This document shows, one piece after another, positions 15,414 to 23,937 of a stretch of 42,573 nucleotides of DNA; the stretch's first letter is position 1; each line of letters opens with the position of its first letter. Made by a program: the position numbers and the translations under genes. The notes under the pieces were generated by a model that saw nothing but the letters and a program-made list of their open reading frames with translations, did not search any database and had not been told where the DNA came from. Source of the stretch: Paracoccus lutimaris (GTDB taxonomy: Bacteria; Pseudomonadota; Alphaproteobacteria; Rhodobacterales; Rhodobacteraceae); assembly GCF_003337565.1 (NCBI RefSeq), contig NZ_QPJL01000028.1, positions 1-42,573 on the forward strand, in the 5' to 3' direction.

Positions 15414-15950
15414 ATGAAAGGCATGAGCGAACGCGAGTATGCAGCCCATTCCGGCCTCTCCCGCGGTGGAGTGCAGAAGGCGCGGAAGAACGGGCGGCTG
15501 GTGGTTTTCGACGACGGGTCGATCAACGCCGCAGCCTCGGATGTGCGGCGGGCGGAGATGACGGACCCAGACCAGCAGCGCCGGTCTCTTGGTGGCGACG
15601 GGCTGGCGAGCGCCCCCGGTGACACGACGTCCTACATCAAGGCGCGCACGGCGCTCACGGTCTATGCGGCCCAGGAACGCCAGCTGGCGGTCCAGAAGAA
15701 GAAGGGCACGCTGGTCGACCGTGCCCGGGCGGAAACGCTGGTGTTCCGTCTGGCGCGGCAGGAACGGGATGTCTGGGTGACCTGGCCCGGACGGGTGGCC
15801 GCGCTGATGGCGGCGCAGATCATGGCGGAGGTGGAACGGCAATCCGGGGCATCGGTGACGATCGAGACCGCGATCATGCAGAGGGTGCTGGAAGCCCATG
15901 TCCGCGAACAGCTCGACGCCCTCGCCGACCTCCGGGTCTCGCTTGCATGA
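15414..15950 (+). CDS. Terminase small subunit, Nu1-like
   Basis: This 178-residue protein starts with a short HTH-like region (MSEREYAAHSGLSRGGVQKARKNGRLVVFDDGSI, about 4-37), as in lambda Nu1. A long charged helical region follows (about 80-125, 'YAAQERQLAVQKKKGTLVDRARAETLVFRLARQERD'), then a C-terminal part that would bind the large subunit. It recognises viral DNA and loads the packaging motor. Its 3' end overlaps the large-subunit gene, as expected for such pairs. An in-frame ATG three codons in (MSEREY) is an alternative start. Confidence 0.85.
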   Translation: MKGMSEREYAAHSGLSRGGVQKARKNGRLVVFDDGSINAAASDVRRAEMTDPDQQRRSLGGDGLASAPGDTTSYIKARTALTVYAAQERQLAVQKKKGTLVDRARAETLVFRLARQERDVWVTWPGRVAALMAAQIMAEVERQSGASVTIETAIMQRVLEAHVREQLDALADLRVSLA

Positions 15951-17949
15951 TGAGGAGGACGACAACGACCTGACCACGGGACTCGACCTCGGCTTCGACG
16001 GCGCCGAGGACTTGGCTCGCGCCTGGCGGCAGGGGATGCGCCCCGACCCGAACCTGACGGTGTCGGAATGGGCGGATCAGCATCGCTGGCTGTCGTCGCG
16101 CGGCGCGGCGGAGCCAGGGCGCTATCGCACCGCCCGCACCCCCTATCTGCGCGAGATCATGGATGCGCTGTCACCTGGCCATCCCGCCCAGCGCATCACC
16201 TTCATGAAGGCGGCGCAGGTCGGGGCCACCGAGGCCGGGAACAACTGGATCGGTTTCGTGATCCATCACGCGCCAGGCCCGATGCTGGCGGTGCTGCCAT
16301 CCTTGGAGCTGGCGAAGCGGACGTCGCGCGGTCGTCTTGACCCCCTGATCGCGGACAGCCCTGCCCTGCGGGAACGGGTGAACCCGGCCCGGTCGCGGGA
16401 CGCGGGCAACTCGATGCTGTCGAAGGAATTCCCCGGCGGCATCCTCGTGCTGACCGGCGCGAACAGCGCCACCGGCCTGCGGTCGATGCCCGCGCGCTAT
16501 GTGTTTCTGGACGAGGTCGATGCCTATCCAGCCTCGGCCGACGAGGAAGGCGATCCGGTCACGCTGGCCGAAGCGCGGACCACCACCTTCTCGCACCGGC
16601 GCAAGGTGTTCTTGGTCTCGACTCCGACGATCCGGGGGCTGTCCCGGATCGAGCGGGAATTCGAGGCCAGCGACCAGCGGCGCTACTTCGTGCCCTGTCC
16701 CCATTGCGGGGCGATGCAGTGGCTGCAATTCGACCGGTTGCGCTGGGCGAAGGGGAAGCCGGAAACGGCAGCCTACCATTGTGAGGGCTGCGAACGCCCC
16801 ATCGCCGAGCACCACAAGACAGAAATGCTGGCCAAGGGCGAATGGCGGGCGACGGCGGTTTCCAGGGATCCGAAGGCCATCGGCTTCCACCTCTCGGCGC
16901 TCTATTCGCCCTTAGGCTGGAAAAGCTGGTCCGACGTTGCGCGGGAATGGCTGGCGGCCCAAGGGTCGGACGAGACACTGCGCGCGGCTCGCAACACGCT
17001 TCTGGGCGAGACATGGGTCGAAAGCGGCGACGCGCCGGAATGGCAGCGGCTGGCGGATCGGCGCGAGGCGTGGAAGCCGGGCACTGTGCCGATGGCCGCT
17101 CTGTTCCTGACCGCGGGCGCTGACGTCCAGAGGGACCGGATCGAGGTCGACATCTGGGCCTGGGGCCGGGGCTTGGAAAGCTGGCTTGTCGATCACATCG
17201 TCATTCCGGGCGGCCCCGACGACCCCGCCGCCTGGGACAAGCTGACCGCCCTCCTCGGCCGGTCATGGCAGCATGCCAACGGCGCGTTCATGACCGTGGC
17301 GCGGCTGGGCATCGATACCGGCTACGAGGCTGCGGCGGTCTATGCCTGGTCACGAAAGGTCGGCTTTGAGCAAGTCGCGCCGCTGAAGGGCCTCGAAGGG
17401 TTTAACCGGTCGGCCCCCGTTTCTGGCCCGACCTATGTCGATGCCACCATCGGCGGCAGACGCCTCCGCCGCGGCGCGCGGCTCTGGTCGGTGGCGACCG
17501 CGACTTTCAAGGCGGAGACCTACCGCTTCCTGCGGATCGAACGGCCGAGTGACGAGGATCGCGCGCTGGGCGTTCTCGATGCGCCGGGGACCGTGCACAT
17601 CCCAGGCTGGGCGGACACCGAATGGCTGAAGCAGCTGGTAGCGGAGCAGCTAGTCACGATCCGGAACAAGCGCGGCTACGCCCATCAAGAATGGCAGAAG
17701 ATGCGCGAGCGGAACGAGGCGCTGGACTGCCGGGTATATGCCCGCGCCGCGGCGTGGATCCTTGGCGCCGACCGATGGGACGAAGCCACCTGGCGGCGGC
17801 TCGAGGCGCAAGCGGGCGTGGAAACGCCCATGCTGGTGGCCGTGCCCACGGCACCTGAAGCTGCTGCATCGGCCCAGCCCAAGGCCGGAACACTGACCAC
17901 GCCACGCCGGAAACGGCGTGCCTACACCCCGAACTTCATGAGGGACTGA
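15898..17949 (+). CDS. Terminase large subunit, GpA family
   Basis: This 683-residue protein matches the lambda GpA packaging ATPase/nuclease. The Walker A-like segment KAAQVGATEA is around 104-113, Walker B VFLDEVD is at 202-208, and a zinc-knuckle-like CPHCGAM...CEGCERP lies near 265-300. The C-terminal nuclease half begins around 'TAGADVQRDRIEVDIW' (about 405). It packages DNA into the prohead and cuts the concatemer. The start at 15898 overlaps the small-subunit gene by 53 nt. The next in-frame Met (about residue 47) would remove a region typical of the family, so I keep the longer form, but the exact start is uncertain. It shares a base with the next gene's ATG. Confidence 0.93.
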   Translation: MSANSSTPSPTSGSRLHDEEDDNDLTTGLDLGFDGAEDLARAWRQGMRPDPNLTVSEWADQHRWLSSRGAAEPGRYRTARTPYLREIMDALSPGHPAQRITFMKAAQVGATEAGNNWIGFVIHHAPGPMLAVLPSLELAKRTSRGRLDPLIADSPALRERVNPARSRDAGNSMLSKEFPGGILVLTGANSATGLRSMPARYVFLDEVDAYPASADEEGDPVTLAEARTTTFSHRRKVFLVSTPTIRGLSRIEREFEASDQRRYFVPCPHCGAMQWLQFDRLRWAKGKPETAAYHCEGCERPIAEHHKTEMLAKGEWRATAVSRDPKAIGFHLSALYSPLGWKSWSDVAREWLAAQGSDETLRAARNTLLGETWVESGDAPEWQRLADRREAWKPGTVPMAALFLTAGADVQRDRIEVDIWAWGRGLESWLVDHIVIPGGPDDPAAWDKLTALLGRSWQHANGAFMTVARLGIDTGYEAAAVYAWSRKVGFEQVAPLKGLEGFNRSAPVSGPTYVDATIGGRRLRRGARLWSVATATFKAETYRFLRIERPSDEDRALGVLDAPGTVHIPGWADTEWLKQLVAEQLVTIRNKRGYAHQEWQKMRERNEALDCRVYARAAAWILGADRWDEATWRRLEAQAGVETPMLVAVPTAPEAAASAQPKAGTLTTPRRKRRAYTPNFMRD

Positions 17950-18161
17950 TGGACCTGGAACGTATGCAGGCCCTGCTGACCGCACTGCAGGAAGCCCGCT
18001 TCGCCGGGCTGCGCAGCGTCAGCTACGATGGCAAGACCGTGACCTATGGCTCGGACGCAGAACTGGCGATGGCGATCCGGGATCTGGAAGGACGGATTGC
18101 GACCGCCTCTGCGACGCCCCGCCGCCGCCGCTGGGGCACGGTCGCGACGAAGGGTCTGTAA
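17949..18161 (+). CDS. gpW-like head-tail connector protein
   Basis: This 70-residue protein has the gpW-family pattern: an N-terminal helix (MQALLTALQEARFAGL), a beta hairpin (RSVSYDGKTVTYGS), a second helix (ELAMAIRDLEGRI) and a basic tail (PRRRRW). gpW binds the portal after packaging and allows joining of the tail. It lies directly between the terminase and portal genes, as in lambda, with its ATG touching the terminase stop. Confidence 0.87.
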   Translation: MDLERMQALLTALQEARFAGLRSVSYDGKTVTYGSDAELAMAIRDLEGRIATASATPRRRRWGTVATKGL

Positions 18162-18163
18162 CC

Positions 18164-19669
18164 ATGGTCCTCGACGCCTTCCGCGCACGGCTCGGGTCCA
18201 TCATCGGCGGGTTCGATGCGGCGCAATCCCACCGGCGCATGCGCGGGTTCCGCGCCACCCGGGCGCATGTGAACACACTGATCGCCGCCTCGGGCGAGAC
18301 CATCACCGCCCGGGCGCGCTGGCTGGTCCGGAACAACGGCTACGCGGCAAATGCGGTCGACGCTTTCGCCAACCACGTCGTCGGCGACGGGATCAAGCCC
18401 TCGTCGAAAATCGGCGACGCCGCAAAGAAGGAGGAGTTGCAGAAGCTCTGGCTCGCCTGGACGGACGAGGCGGATGCCGAGGGGCTGACCGACTTCTTCG
18501 GCCTGCAGCGCCGGGCGGCCCGTGAGGTGTTTCTGGCGGGCGAGGTCTTCCTGCGCATCCGCACCCGGCGGCCGGAAGACGGGCTGACGGTACCGATGCA
18601 GCTGCAGATGCTGCCCTCGGAAATGCTGCCCCAGGACCTGACGCACGCGTTGCCGGGTGCCGGATCGATCCGGCAGGGCATCGAGTTCGATGGGATCGGG
18701 CGGCGGGTGGCCTACCACTTCCTGCGCCGCCACCCGGGCGACAGTACCGATCCGGGGCTGGCCGGGGAGACGGTGCGCGTACCCGCGTCTGAGGTGATCC
18801 ACATCCTCGACCCGGTCGAGGCGGGTCAGCTGCGGGGCGTGTCACGCTTCGCGGCTGCCGTGGTGAAGCTCTTCACCCTCGATCTCTACGACGACGCAGA
18901 ACTGGAGCGGAAAAAGACCGCGGCGATGTTCGCGATGTTCATCACATCGCCTGCCCCGGAAACGGCCCTCGATCCGGCCGACGACGATCTCGAGGTGGAA
19001 CCCGGCCAGGTGGTGCGGCTGGACCCCGGTGAGGACGTCACCACGCCGTCCACCCCGGACTCGGGCAGCACTTACGAACCCTTCCAGTACCGCACGCTGT
19101 TGCAGATCGGCGCCGCGCTGGGCGTCCCCTATGGGTATCTGACCGGTGACACGGCGAAGGGCAACTTCTCGAACACCCGGATCGCCTTGGTCGACTTCCG
19201 ACGTCGCATCTCGGCCTTCCAGCATTCGGTGATGGTCTATCAGCTCTGCCGCGCCGTCTGGACCCGCTGGATGGACATGGCGGTGCTGGCCGGTGCCATC
19301 GACCTGCCGGGCTTTGCCACGGAGCGGCGGCAATACCTCGCCTGCGACTGGCTTCCGACCAAGTGGGACTGGATCGACCCGGCCAAGGATGCTGCGGCGG
19401 AAATCCTGCAGATCGAAGCAGGCCTGAAATCCCGCACGCAGGCCATCGCCGAACGCGGCTACGACGCCGAGCAGGTCGACCGCGAAATCGCCGCCGAACG
19501 CAAACGCGAGGCCGCACTGGACCTCGACTTCCGGCGGCCGGGGTCACCAGCGAAGGCGGCCGTTGTCAGCAGCGAGGATCAGGGCGGCGAAACCGACCCT
19601 GACGAAGAAGACCAGCGAGCGAATGACGAGGGCGAGGAACGGGACACCCGGCCCGCGGAGGAAGGATGA
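18164..19669 (+). CDS. Portal protein, lambda family
   Basis: This 501-residue protein has the features of lambda-type portals: 'RWLVRNNGYAANAVDAFANHVVGDGIKP' near 50-80, the central 'EVFLRIRTR' and 'VPASEVIHI...GQLRGVSRFAAAV' segments, and a 'GVPYGYLTGD...NFSNTRIALVDFRRRI' region at about 320-350. An acidic low-complexity tail follows. It forms the dodecameric ring at the packaging vertex. It starts 2 nt after gpW and overlaps the protease gene by 4 nt. Length is normal for the family. Confidence 0.93.
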   Translation: MVLDAFRARLGSIIGGFDAAQSHRRMRGFRATRAHVNTLIAASGETITARARWLVRNNGYAANAVDAFANHVVGDGIKPSSKIGDAAKKEELQKLWLAWTDEADAEGLTDFFGLQRRAAREVFLAGEVFLRIRTRRPEDGLTVPMQLQMLPSEMLPQDLTHALPGAGSIRQGIEFDGIGRRVAYHFLRRHPGDSTDPGLAGETVRVPASEVIHILDPVEAGQLRGVSRFAAAVVKLFTLDLYDDAELERKKTAAMFAMFITSPAPETALDPADDDLEVEPGQVVRLDPGEDVTTPSTPDSGSTYEPFQYRTLLQIGAALGVPYGYLTGDTAKGNFSNTRIALVDFRRRISAFQHSVMVYQLCRAVWTRWMDMAVLAGAIDLPGFATERRQYLACDWLPTKWDWIDPAKDAAAEILQIEAGLKSRTQAIAERGYDAEQVDREIAAERKREAALDLDFRRPGSPAKAAVVSSEDQGGETDPDEEDQRANDEGEERDTRPAEEG

Positions 19670-20991
19670 TGCACCGCACCCAGATCGCCCAGCGCGTGTT
19701 CAATACGCCCCTGATGGTCGATCCCGCCAAGGCGCTGGCCTTCCTGACCGGGCTGGGCCCCCGGATCACCGGGCGGGAAGTCAGCATCGAGGGGCTGGAA
19801 ATCGCGACCGAAGATCGGGATGCAGCCAGCCTGCCCGCCCGGGCGTCGCTCTTTGGGGACGACCTTACAACCCGTCAGGCACGGAACGGAAGCCAGCCCT
19901 TCGCGGTGGTGGACGGGATCGCCGTCATCGAGATCGCGGGCACTCTGGTGCATCGCGGGGCATGGATCGGGCAATCCTCCGGTCTGACCTCCTATGAGGG
20001 CATCGCCGCCCAGCTGCAGGCGGCAATCTCCGACCCCGCCATTCGTGGCATTGCCCTCGACATCGACAGCTTCGGCGGCGAAGTCGCGGGTGCCTTCGAC
20101 CTCGCCGACCGCATCCGGGCCGTGCGTCAGGTCAAACCCGTGCAGGCTTTCGTCGCGGATCACGCGCTGTCCGCAGCCTATGCGCTGGCCTCCCAGGCCG
20201 ACCGGATCATCCTGCCCCGCACCGGCGCAGTCGGCAGCATCGGTGTCGTGGCCATGCACAGCGACATGAGCGGGGCGCTGGACCAGAAGGGCATCGCAGT
20301 GACGCTGATCCACGCAGGCGCCCGCAAGGTCGATGCGAACCCTTACCAGCCCCTGCCCGAGGCAGTCCGCGACCGGATCGCGGGCGAGTTGGAGGACCTG
20401 CGGCAGCTCTTCGCCGAAACCGTCGCCGAAGGGCGCGGCCGACGCCTGGACGCCCTACGGGCGCTGGGCACCGAGGCCGCCGTCTTCCGCGGCGAGGCGG
20501 CTGTCTTCGCCGGTCTCGCCGACGAAGTGGCCGATCCCGTCACCGCCTTCCGCGCTTTCGCCGCCGCACCCCGCGGCACAACCACCCTCAAATCCAACCC
20601 CAAGGGAAAGGGCCCGATGATGACCACTGCCCGAGAAGACCATGCGCAGCCTGCGACCGCGCCTGCTGCCAGCACCCCGCCGGAACCGGCCCCGCCCGCG
20701 GCAAGCGCGTCGCCGCAAACCGCGGCGGCCGCCATGTCGCCCGAGGCGATCCGCGCCGAGGCGGCCGAGGTCGCGCAGGTCTGTGCGCAGGCCGCGCGCC
20801 TTGGCATCCAGATCGACGCCGCAGACGCGGTCGCCAAGGGCGTGAAGCCGGAAGCGTTGCGCGCCAAGGTCCTGGCCGATCTTGCCGCGCGCAGCGATGC
20901 CGCAGGCATCATCGCCACTGCCCCAGCGGCTGGCACGAAGGAAAGCCCCATCGTCGCGGCCGCGAAAAAGTCGGCCGCCGCCTCGCGCTGA
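19666..20991 (+). CDS. S49-family capsid maturation protease with C-terminal scaffold region
   Basis: This 441-residue protein has a SppA-like peptidase domain (about 75-290). The likely nucleophile is Ser169 (DHALSAAY) and the general base Lys221 (ARKVDANPY), 52 residues apart, as in the S49 Ser-Lys dyad. It resembles lambda gpC, which processes the prohead. The last about 120 residues are Ala/Pro-rich and helical, unlike the protease part, and match a Nu3-like scaffold. Two adjacent in-frame ATGs (20617 and 20620, residues 318-319) follow a purine-rich AAGGGAAAGG, so a separate scaffold could be made from within the gene, as in lambda. Confidence 0.9.
   Translation: MMHRTQIAQRVFNTPLMVDPAKALAFLTGLGPRITGREVSIEGLEIATEDRDAASLPARASLFGDDLTTRQARNGSQPFAVVDGIAVIEIAGTLVHRGAWIGQSSGLTSYEGIAAQLQAAISDPAIRGIALDIDSFGGEVAGAFDLADRIRAVRQVKPVQAFVADHALSAAYALASQADRIILPRTGAVGSIGVVAMHSDMSGALDQKGIAVTLIHAGARKVDANPYQPLPEAVRDRIAGELEDLRQLFAETVAEGRGRRLDALRALGTEAAVFRGEAAVFAGLADEVADPVTAFRAFAAAPRGTTTLKSNPKGKGPMMTTAREDHAQPATAPAASTPPEPAPPAASASPQTAAAAMSPEAIRAEAAEVAQVCAQAARLGIQIDAADAVAKGVKPEALRAKVLADLAARSDAAGIIATAPAAGTKESPIVAAAKKSAAASR
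20617..20991 (+). CDS. Probable internal scaffold protein (Nu3-like), in frame within the protease gene
   Basis: Tandem ATG codons at 20617 and 20620 lie 6-9 nt after AAGGGAAAGG and open the last 124 codons of the S49 gene in the same frame. The product would be an Ala/Pro-rich linker followed by helices ('SPEAIRAEAAEVAQVCAQAARLGIQIDAADAVAKG'). In lambda, gene C contains Nu3 the same way. The internal start is predicted from the ribosome-binding signal and position only. Confidence 0.5.
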   Translation: MMTTAREDHAQPATAPAASTPPEPAPPAASASPQTAAAAMSPEAIRAEAAEVAQVCAQAARLGIQIDAADAVAKGVKPEALRAKVLADLAARSDAAGIIATAPAAGTKESPIVAAAKKSAAASR

Positions 20992-21032
20992 TCCAGGCGC
21001 ATCCCATCCCCCAACATCCTGGAGACCGAACC

Positions 21033-21413
21033 ATGCCCGTCCTGACGGAACCGCCCAGCATGGGCGACGTCCTCAAATATGAGGTCAACCCGAACTACAC
21101 CCGCGAGGTGATCACCCTGCTCGCGGGCATGCCCTATCCCGTGGGCGCCGTCCTCGGCCGCATCACCGCCAGCGGCAAATACAAGCTCACGACCAGCGGC
21201 GGCACCGATGGCGCGCAGACTGCCACGGCCGTCCTCCTCTATGCCGTCGATGCGACATTGGCCGATGCCGTGGGCATCGTCGTCGCCCGCGGCCCCGCCA
21301 TCGTCTCGCGCGCAGCGCTGGCCTACGACGCCACCGTCGATGATGCCGCAAAGATCACCACCAAGATCGGCCAGCTGGCCGCGGTCGGCATCGTCGCCCG
21401 CGACGGCGTCTGA
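21033..21413 (+). CDS. Head decoration protein, gpD family
   Basis: This 126-residue protein is of the HDPD/lambda gpD type: an N-terminal strand segment (LKYEVNPNYTREVITLLAG), 'YPVGAVLGRIT..GKYKL' and a C-terminal 'AKITTKIGQLAAVGIVARDGV'. The family trimerises on the outside of the expanded capsid and stabilises it. The position between the protease and the major capsid gene is the lambda order. A GGAGA site precedes the start. Confidence 0.9.
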   Translation: MPVLTEPPSMGDVLKYEVNPNYTREVITLLAGMPYPVGAVLGRITASGKYKLTTSGGTDGAQTATAVLLYAVDATLADAVGIVVARGPAIVSRAALAYDATVDDAAKITTKIGQLAAVGIVARDGV

Positions 21414-21461
21414 CGCCGCTCACCCGGCCGCGCCAAACACTTCATCCCCCGGAGCCCCACC

Positions 21462-22487
21462 ATGACCCTCGTCCGCAATCCCTTCGACGCTGGCGGCTAT
21501 TCGCTGGCAGAGATGACGCAGGCCATCAACATCCTGCCCAACCTCTATACCCGCCTCGCCCAGATCGACCTCTTCCGCTTCGAAGGGGTCAGCCAGCGCT
21601 CGGTCATCATCGAGCAGTACGAAGGCGTCCTCAGCCTGCTGCCTTCCGTCCCCCTCGGCGGCCCCGCCACGGTCGGCACCCGCGAGGGCCGGTCCATGCG
21701 ATCCTTCGCCCTGCCGTGGATCCCGCATGACGACGTGGTCCTGCCTGCCGACATCCAGGGACAGCCCGCGCTGGGCGGCGCGTTCGATGCGGCCGATCCC
21801 CTCGTGGAGGTAATGAACCGCAAGCTTCTGCTGATGCGCCGCAAGCATGCCCAGACGCGGGAATACATGGAGATGAACGCGCTCCGCGGCATCGTGAAGG
21901 ACGGGGCCGGGACGACCCTCTACAACTACTTCACGGAATTCGGCCTGGCGCAAATCTCGGTGGACTTCGTGCTGGGCACCGCAGGCACGAACGTGCAGGG
22001 AAAGGTCCGCGAGGTGCTGCGCGCCATCGAGGACAATCTGCTGGGCGAGGCGATGACCAGCGTCCATGCGCTGGTCAGCCGGGAGTTCTTCGACAAGCTG
22101 ATCGCGCACCCGAAGACGGAAGAGGCTTACAAGTTCTACGCCTCGACCGGCGCCCAGCCCCTGCGCGAGGACGTGCGCCGCAACTTCCCCTTCGGCGGGA
22201 TCCTCTTCGAGGAATACTCGGGCACGGTGACCCTCTCGACCAAGACCACCGAACGGCTGGTCCCGGCGAACGAGGGGATCGCCTTCCCGCTCGGCACGAT
22301 GGACACTTTCACCACCTATGGCGGCCCGGCGAACCTGCTGGAAACCGCCAACACCATCGGCCTGCCGCTCTATGCGCGTCAGCATCTCGACGAAAAGGGC
22401 CGCTGGATCGACGTCATGACGGAGGCCTCGATCCTGCCGGTCAACAAGCGGCCGCGGCTGGCGATCCGCCTGCATACGTCAAACTGA
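21462..22487 (+). CDS. Major capsid protein, gpE family
   Basis: This 341-residue protein matches the Phage_cap_E family: 'FDAGGYSLAEMTQAINILPNLYTRL' at the N-terminus, a central region with 'LVEVMNRKLLLMRRKHAQTREYMEMNALRGIV', and a C-terminal 'EGIAFPLGTMDTFTTYGGPAN'. It has the HK97 fold in known members and forms the icosahedral shell. GGAG lies 9-12 nt before the start. Normal length, no defects. Confidence 0.93.
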   Translation: MTLVRNPFDAGGYSLAEMTQAINILPNLYTRLAQIDLFRFEGVSQRSVIIEQYEGVLSLLPSVPLGGPATVGTREGRSMRSFALPWIPHDDVVLPADIQGQPALGGAFDAADPLVEVMNRKLLLMRRKHAQTREYMEMNALRGIVKDGAGTTLYNYFTEFGLAQISVDFVLGTAGTNVQGKVREVLRAIEDNLLGEAMTSVHALVSREFFDKLIAHPKTEEAYKFYASTGAQPLREDVRRNFPFGGILFEEYSGTVTLSTKTTERLVPANEGIAFPLGTMDTFTTYGGPANLLETANTIGLPLYARQHLDEKGRWIDVMTEASILPVNKRPRLAIRLHTSN

Positions 22488-22498
22488 CGGACCCACCC

Positions 22499-22813
22499 AT
22501 GTCCGTCTTTGCCGCCGCCATGGACCGCATCTTCACCCAGGCTGACATGGCGGCCCCGGCCCTCTGGATCTCGGCCACCACCTCCGAGGAACGCCCGATC
22601 CGCATCATCCGCCGCGCCCCGGATCGCGTGACCGACTTCGGCGCTGGCCGGTTCGTCAGCGACACGACGGTGGTGGATGTCCGTGTGGCAGACCTGCCCG
22701 CCCCGCGTCCGGGCGACGTGATCGTCATCGGCGCGGACAGCCATGTCATCCAGGGGGAACCGCTGAGGGATCGCGAACGGCTGATCTGGACGCTGGACCT
22801 GAGGCCAGCATGA
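22499..22813 (+). CDS. Head-tail joining protein, gpFII-like
   Basis: This 104-residue protein is beta-rich, with 'RPGDVIVIGADSHVIQGEP' typical of small head-tail joining proteins in this position. In lambda, FII finishes the head so that the tail can attach. The start lies 11 nt after the capsid gene and the end overlaps the next gene by 4 nt. The family call depends on position and overall pattern. Confidence 0.75.
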   Translation: MSVFAAAMDRIFTQADMAAPALWISATTSEERPIRIIRRAPDRVTDFGAGRFVSDTTVVDVRVADLPAPRPGDVIVIGADSHVIQGEPLRDRERLIWTLDLRPA

Positions 22814-23433
22814 GGCTTAAGCTGGAAATCAGCCCCGACCTCGCCGCCCTGATGCAGGCGGAAATCGCTGCCGGTGAAAAGGCCGTCACCAGCGCCATGC
22901 GCGAGGCGGGCGCGAGCCTGAAAGTCGCCTGGCGCGGCCAGATCACCGGCGCAGGCCTCGGCAAACGGCTCGGCAATTCGATCCGGCTGGCCACCTATCC
23001 CAAGGGCGGCGAAAGCCTGAACGCCGCAGCGCTGGTCTGGTCGAACGCGCCGGTGATCGTCGGCGCGCATGACACCGGGCCGCTGATCCGGTCGCGCAAC
23101 GGGTTCTGGCTGGCCATCCCGACCCCCGCCGCTGGCAAATCCACCCGCGGCGGACGGATCACCCCCGGCGAATGGGAACGCCGCACGGGGCTGCGGCTGC
23201 GCTTCATCTACCGGCGCAGGGGTCCGAGCCTGTTGGTGGCCGAGGGGCGGCTGAACAGCAAAGGGCGCGCGGTGGCATCGCGCGCCAAGACCGGTCGCGG
23301 GCTGACGACGGTACCGATCTTCCTGCTGGTGCCGCAGGTCAAGCTGCGCAAGCGGCTGGACCTCGCGCGGGATGCGGAGCGGGCCATCGACGGCGTGCCG
23401 GGGCGGATCGTGGCGGGGTGGGAAAGGCTCTAA
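22810..23433 (+). CDS. DUF6441-type minor tail/neck protein
   Basis: This 207-residue basic protein begins 'MRLKLEISPDLAALMQAEIAAGEKAVTSAMREAGASLK', a helix typical of tail-completion proteins (gpZ-like position). It contains 'WSNAPVIVGAHDTGPLIRSRNGFWLAIPT' and an Arg/Lys-rich C-terminal half. I assign it to DUF6441 from memory. In this order it should be a tail-completion or neck protein. It is the last gene before the antisense cassette that breaks the operon. Confidence 0.75.
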   Translation: MRLKLEISPDLAALMQAEIAAGEKAVTSAMREAGASLKVAWRGQITGAGLGKRLGNSIRLATYPKGGESLNAAALVWSNAPVIVGAHDTGPLIRSRNGFWLAIPTPAAGKSTRGGRITPGEWERRTGLRLRFIYRRRGPSLLVAEGRLNSKGRAVASRAKTGRGLTTVPIFLLVPQVKLRKRLDLARDAERAIDGVPGRIVAGWERL

Positions 23434-23454
23434 GTCTCGTCGATAGCCAAGGCT

Positions 23455-23934
23455 TCAGCTTTGGGTCCACAGCCTCGATGTATCAACCCCGGCTCCTTCC
23501 AATCTGGACCTCGCTGCTTCCAACACCGCAGGTTCGAAGTGGCTGGCATGCTTGAGAACAAGCGCTTCTCCGGTTAGCTCCGGCAATCCTCGCTCGATCA
23601 GCATGTTGAAACCGTCCGTTGGTGCCTTGCTGACCGCAAAATCGATCAACGTCTGCATTACACCCACCCGGTCGATCTTCTGTCGGGTGCGCGAAAGCCT
23701 GACTGTCTTGCCGCGTTCATCTCGCAGGATTTCTTCGAAGGCGTGGATCGTCTTCCAGAAGTCATGCTCGATGCTGCCGGGTGCCTCTTCGGGCAGGATT
23801 TCGACCAACCGCCTGAATGCCGCCTCTTCGACCTCGGGGACGCCCAGCCGCTGTGCGTTTTCGCGCAGGGTCCGAAGTTTTGCCGGATCGGTGGCAACAG
23901 CAATCGATGCGAGGACTTTCTTGTGGTCGGCCAT
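23455..23934 (-). CDS. Unknown protein, second gene of the antisense cassette in the tail operon
   Basis: This 159-residue soluble protein is helical throughout ('DPAKLRTLRENAQRLGVPEVEEAAFRRLVEIL', 'HDFWKTIHAFEEILRDERG', 'MQTLIDFAVSKAPTDGFNMLIERGLPELTGEALVLKH'). The repeated helix pairs look like a small helical-repeat fold. No membrane segment, no catalytic motif I can name. Its ATG lies 3 nt after the stop of the upstream partner, so the two form an operon. It is transcribed against the late genes, which suits expression in the lysogen. Function unknown; superinfection immunity or regulation are guesses. Confidence 0.75.
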   Translation of the reverse strand: MADHKKVLASIAVATDPAKLRTLRENAQRLGVPEVEEAAFRRLVEILPEEAPGSIEHDFWKTIHAFEEILRDERGKTVRLSRTRQKIDRVGVMQTLIDFAVSKAPTDGFNMLIERGLPELTGEALVLKHASHFEPAVLEAARSRLEGAGVDTSRLWTQS

Positions 23935-23937
23935 GGG

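Noticed and set aside
19666..20991. Host SppA signal peptide peptidase
   Set aside because: It lies between portal and decoration genes, lacks a membrane segment and has a scaffold-like tail, so it is the phage maturation protease.
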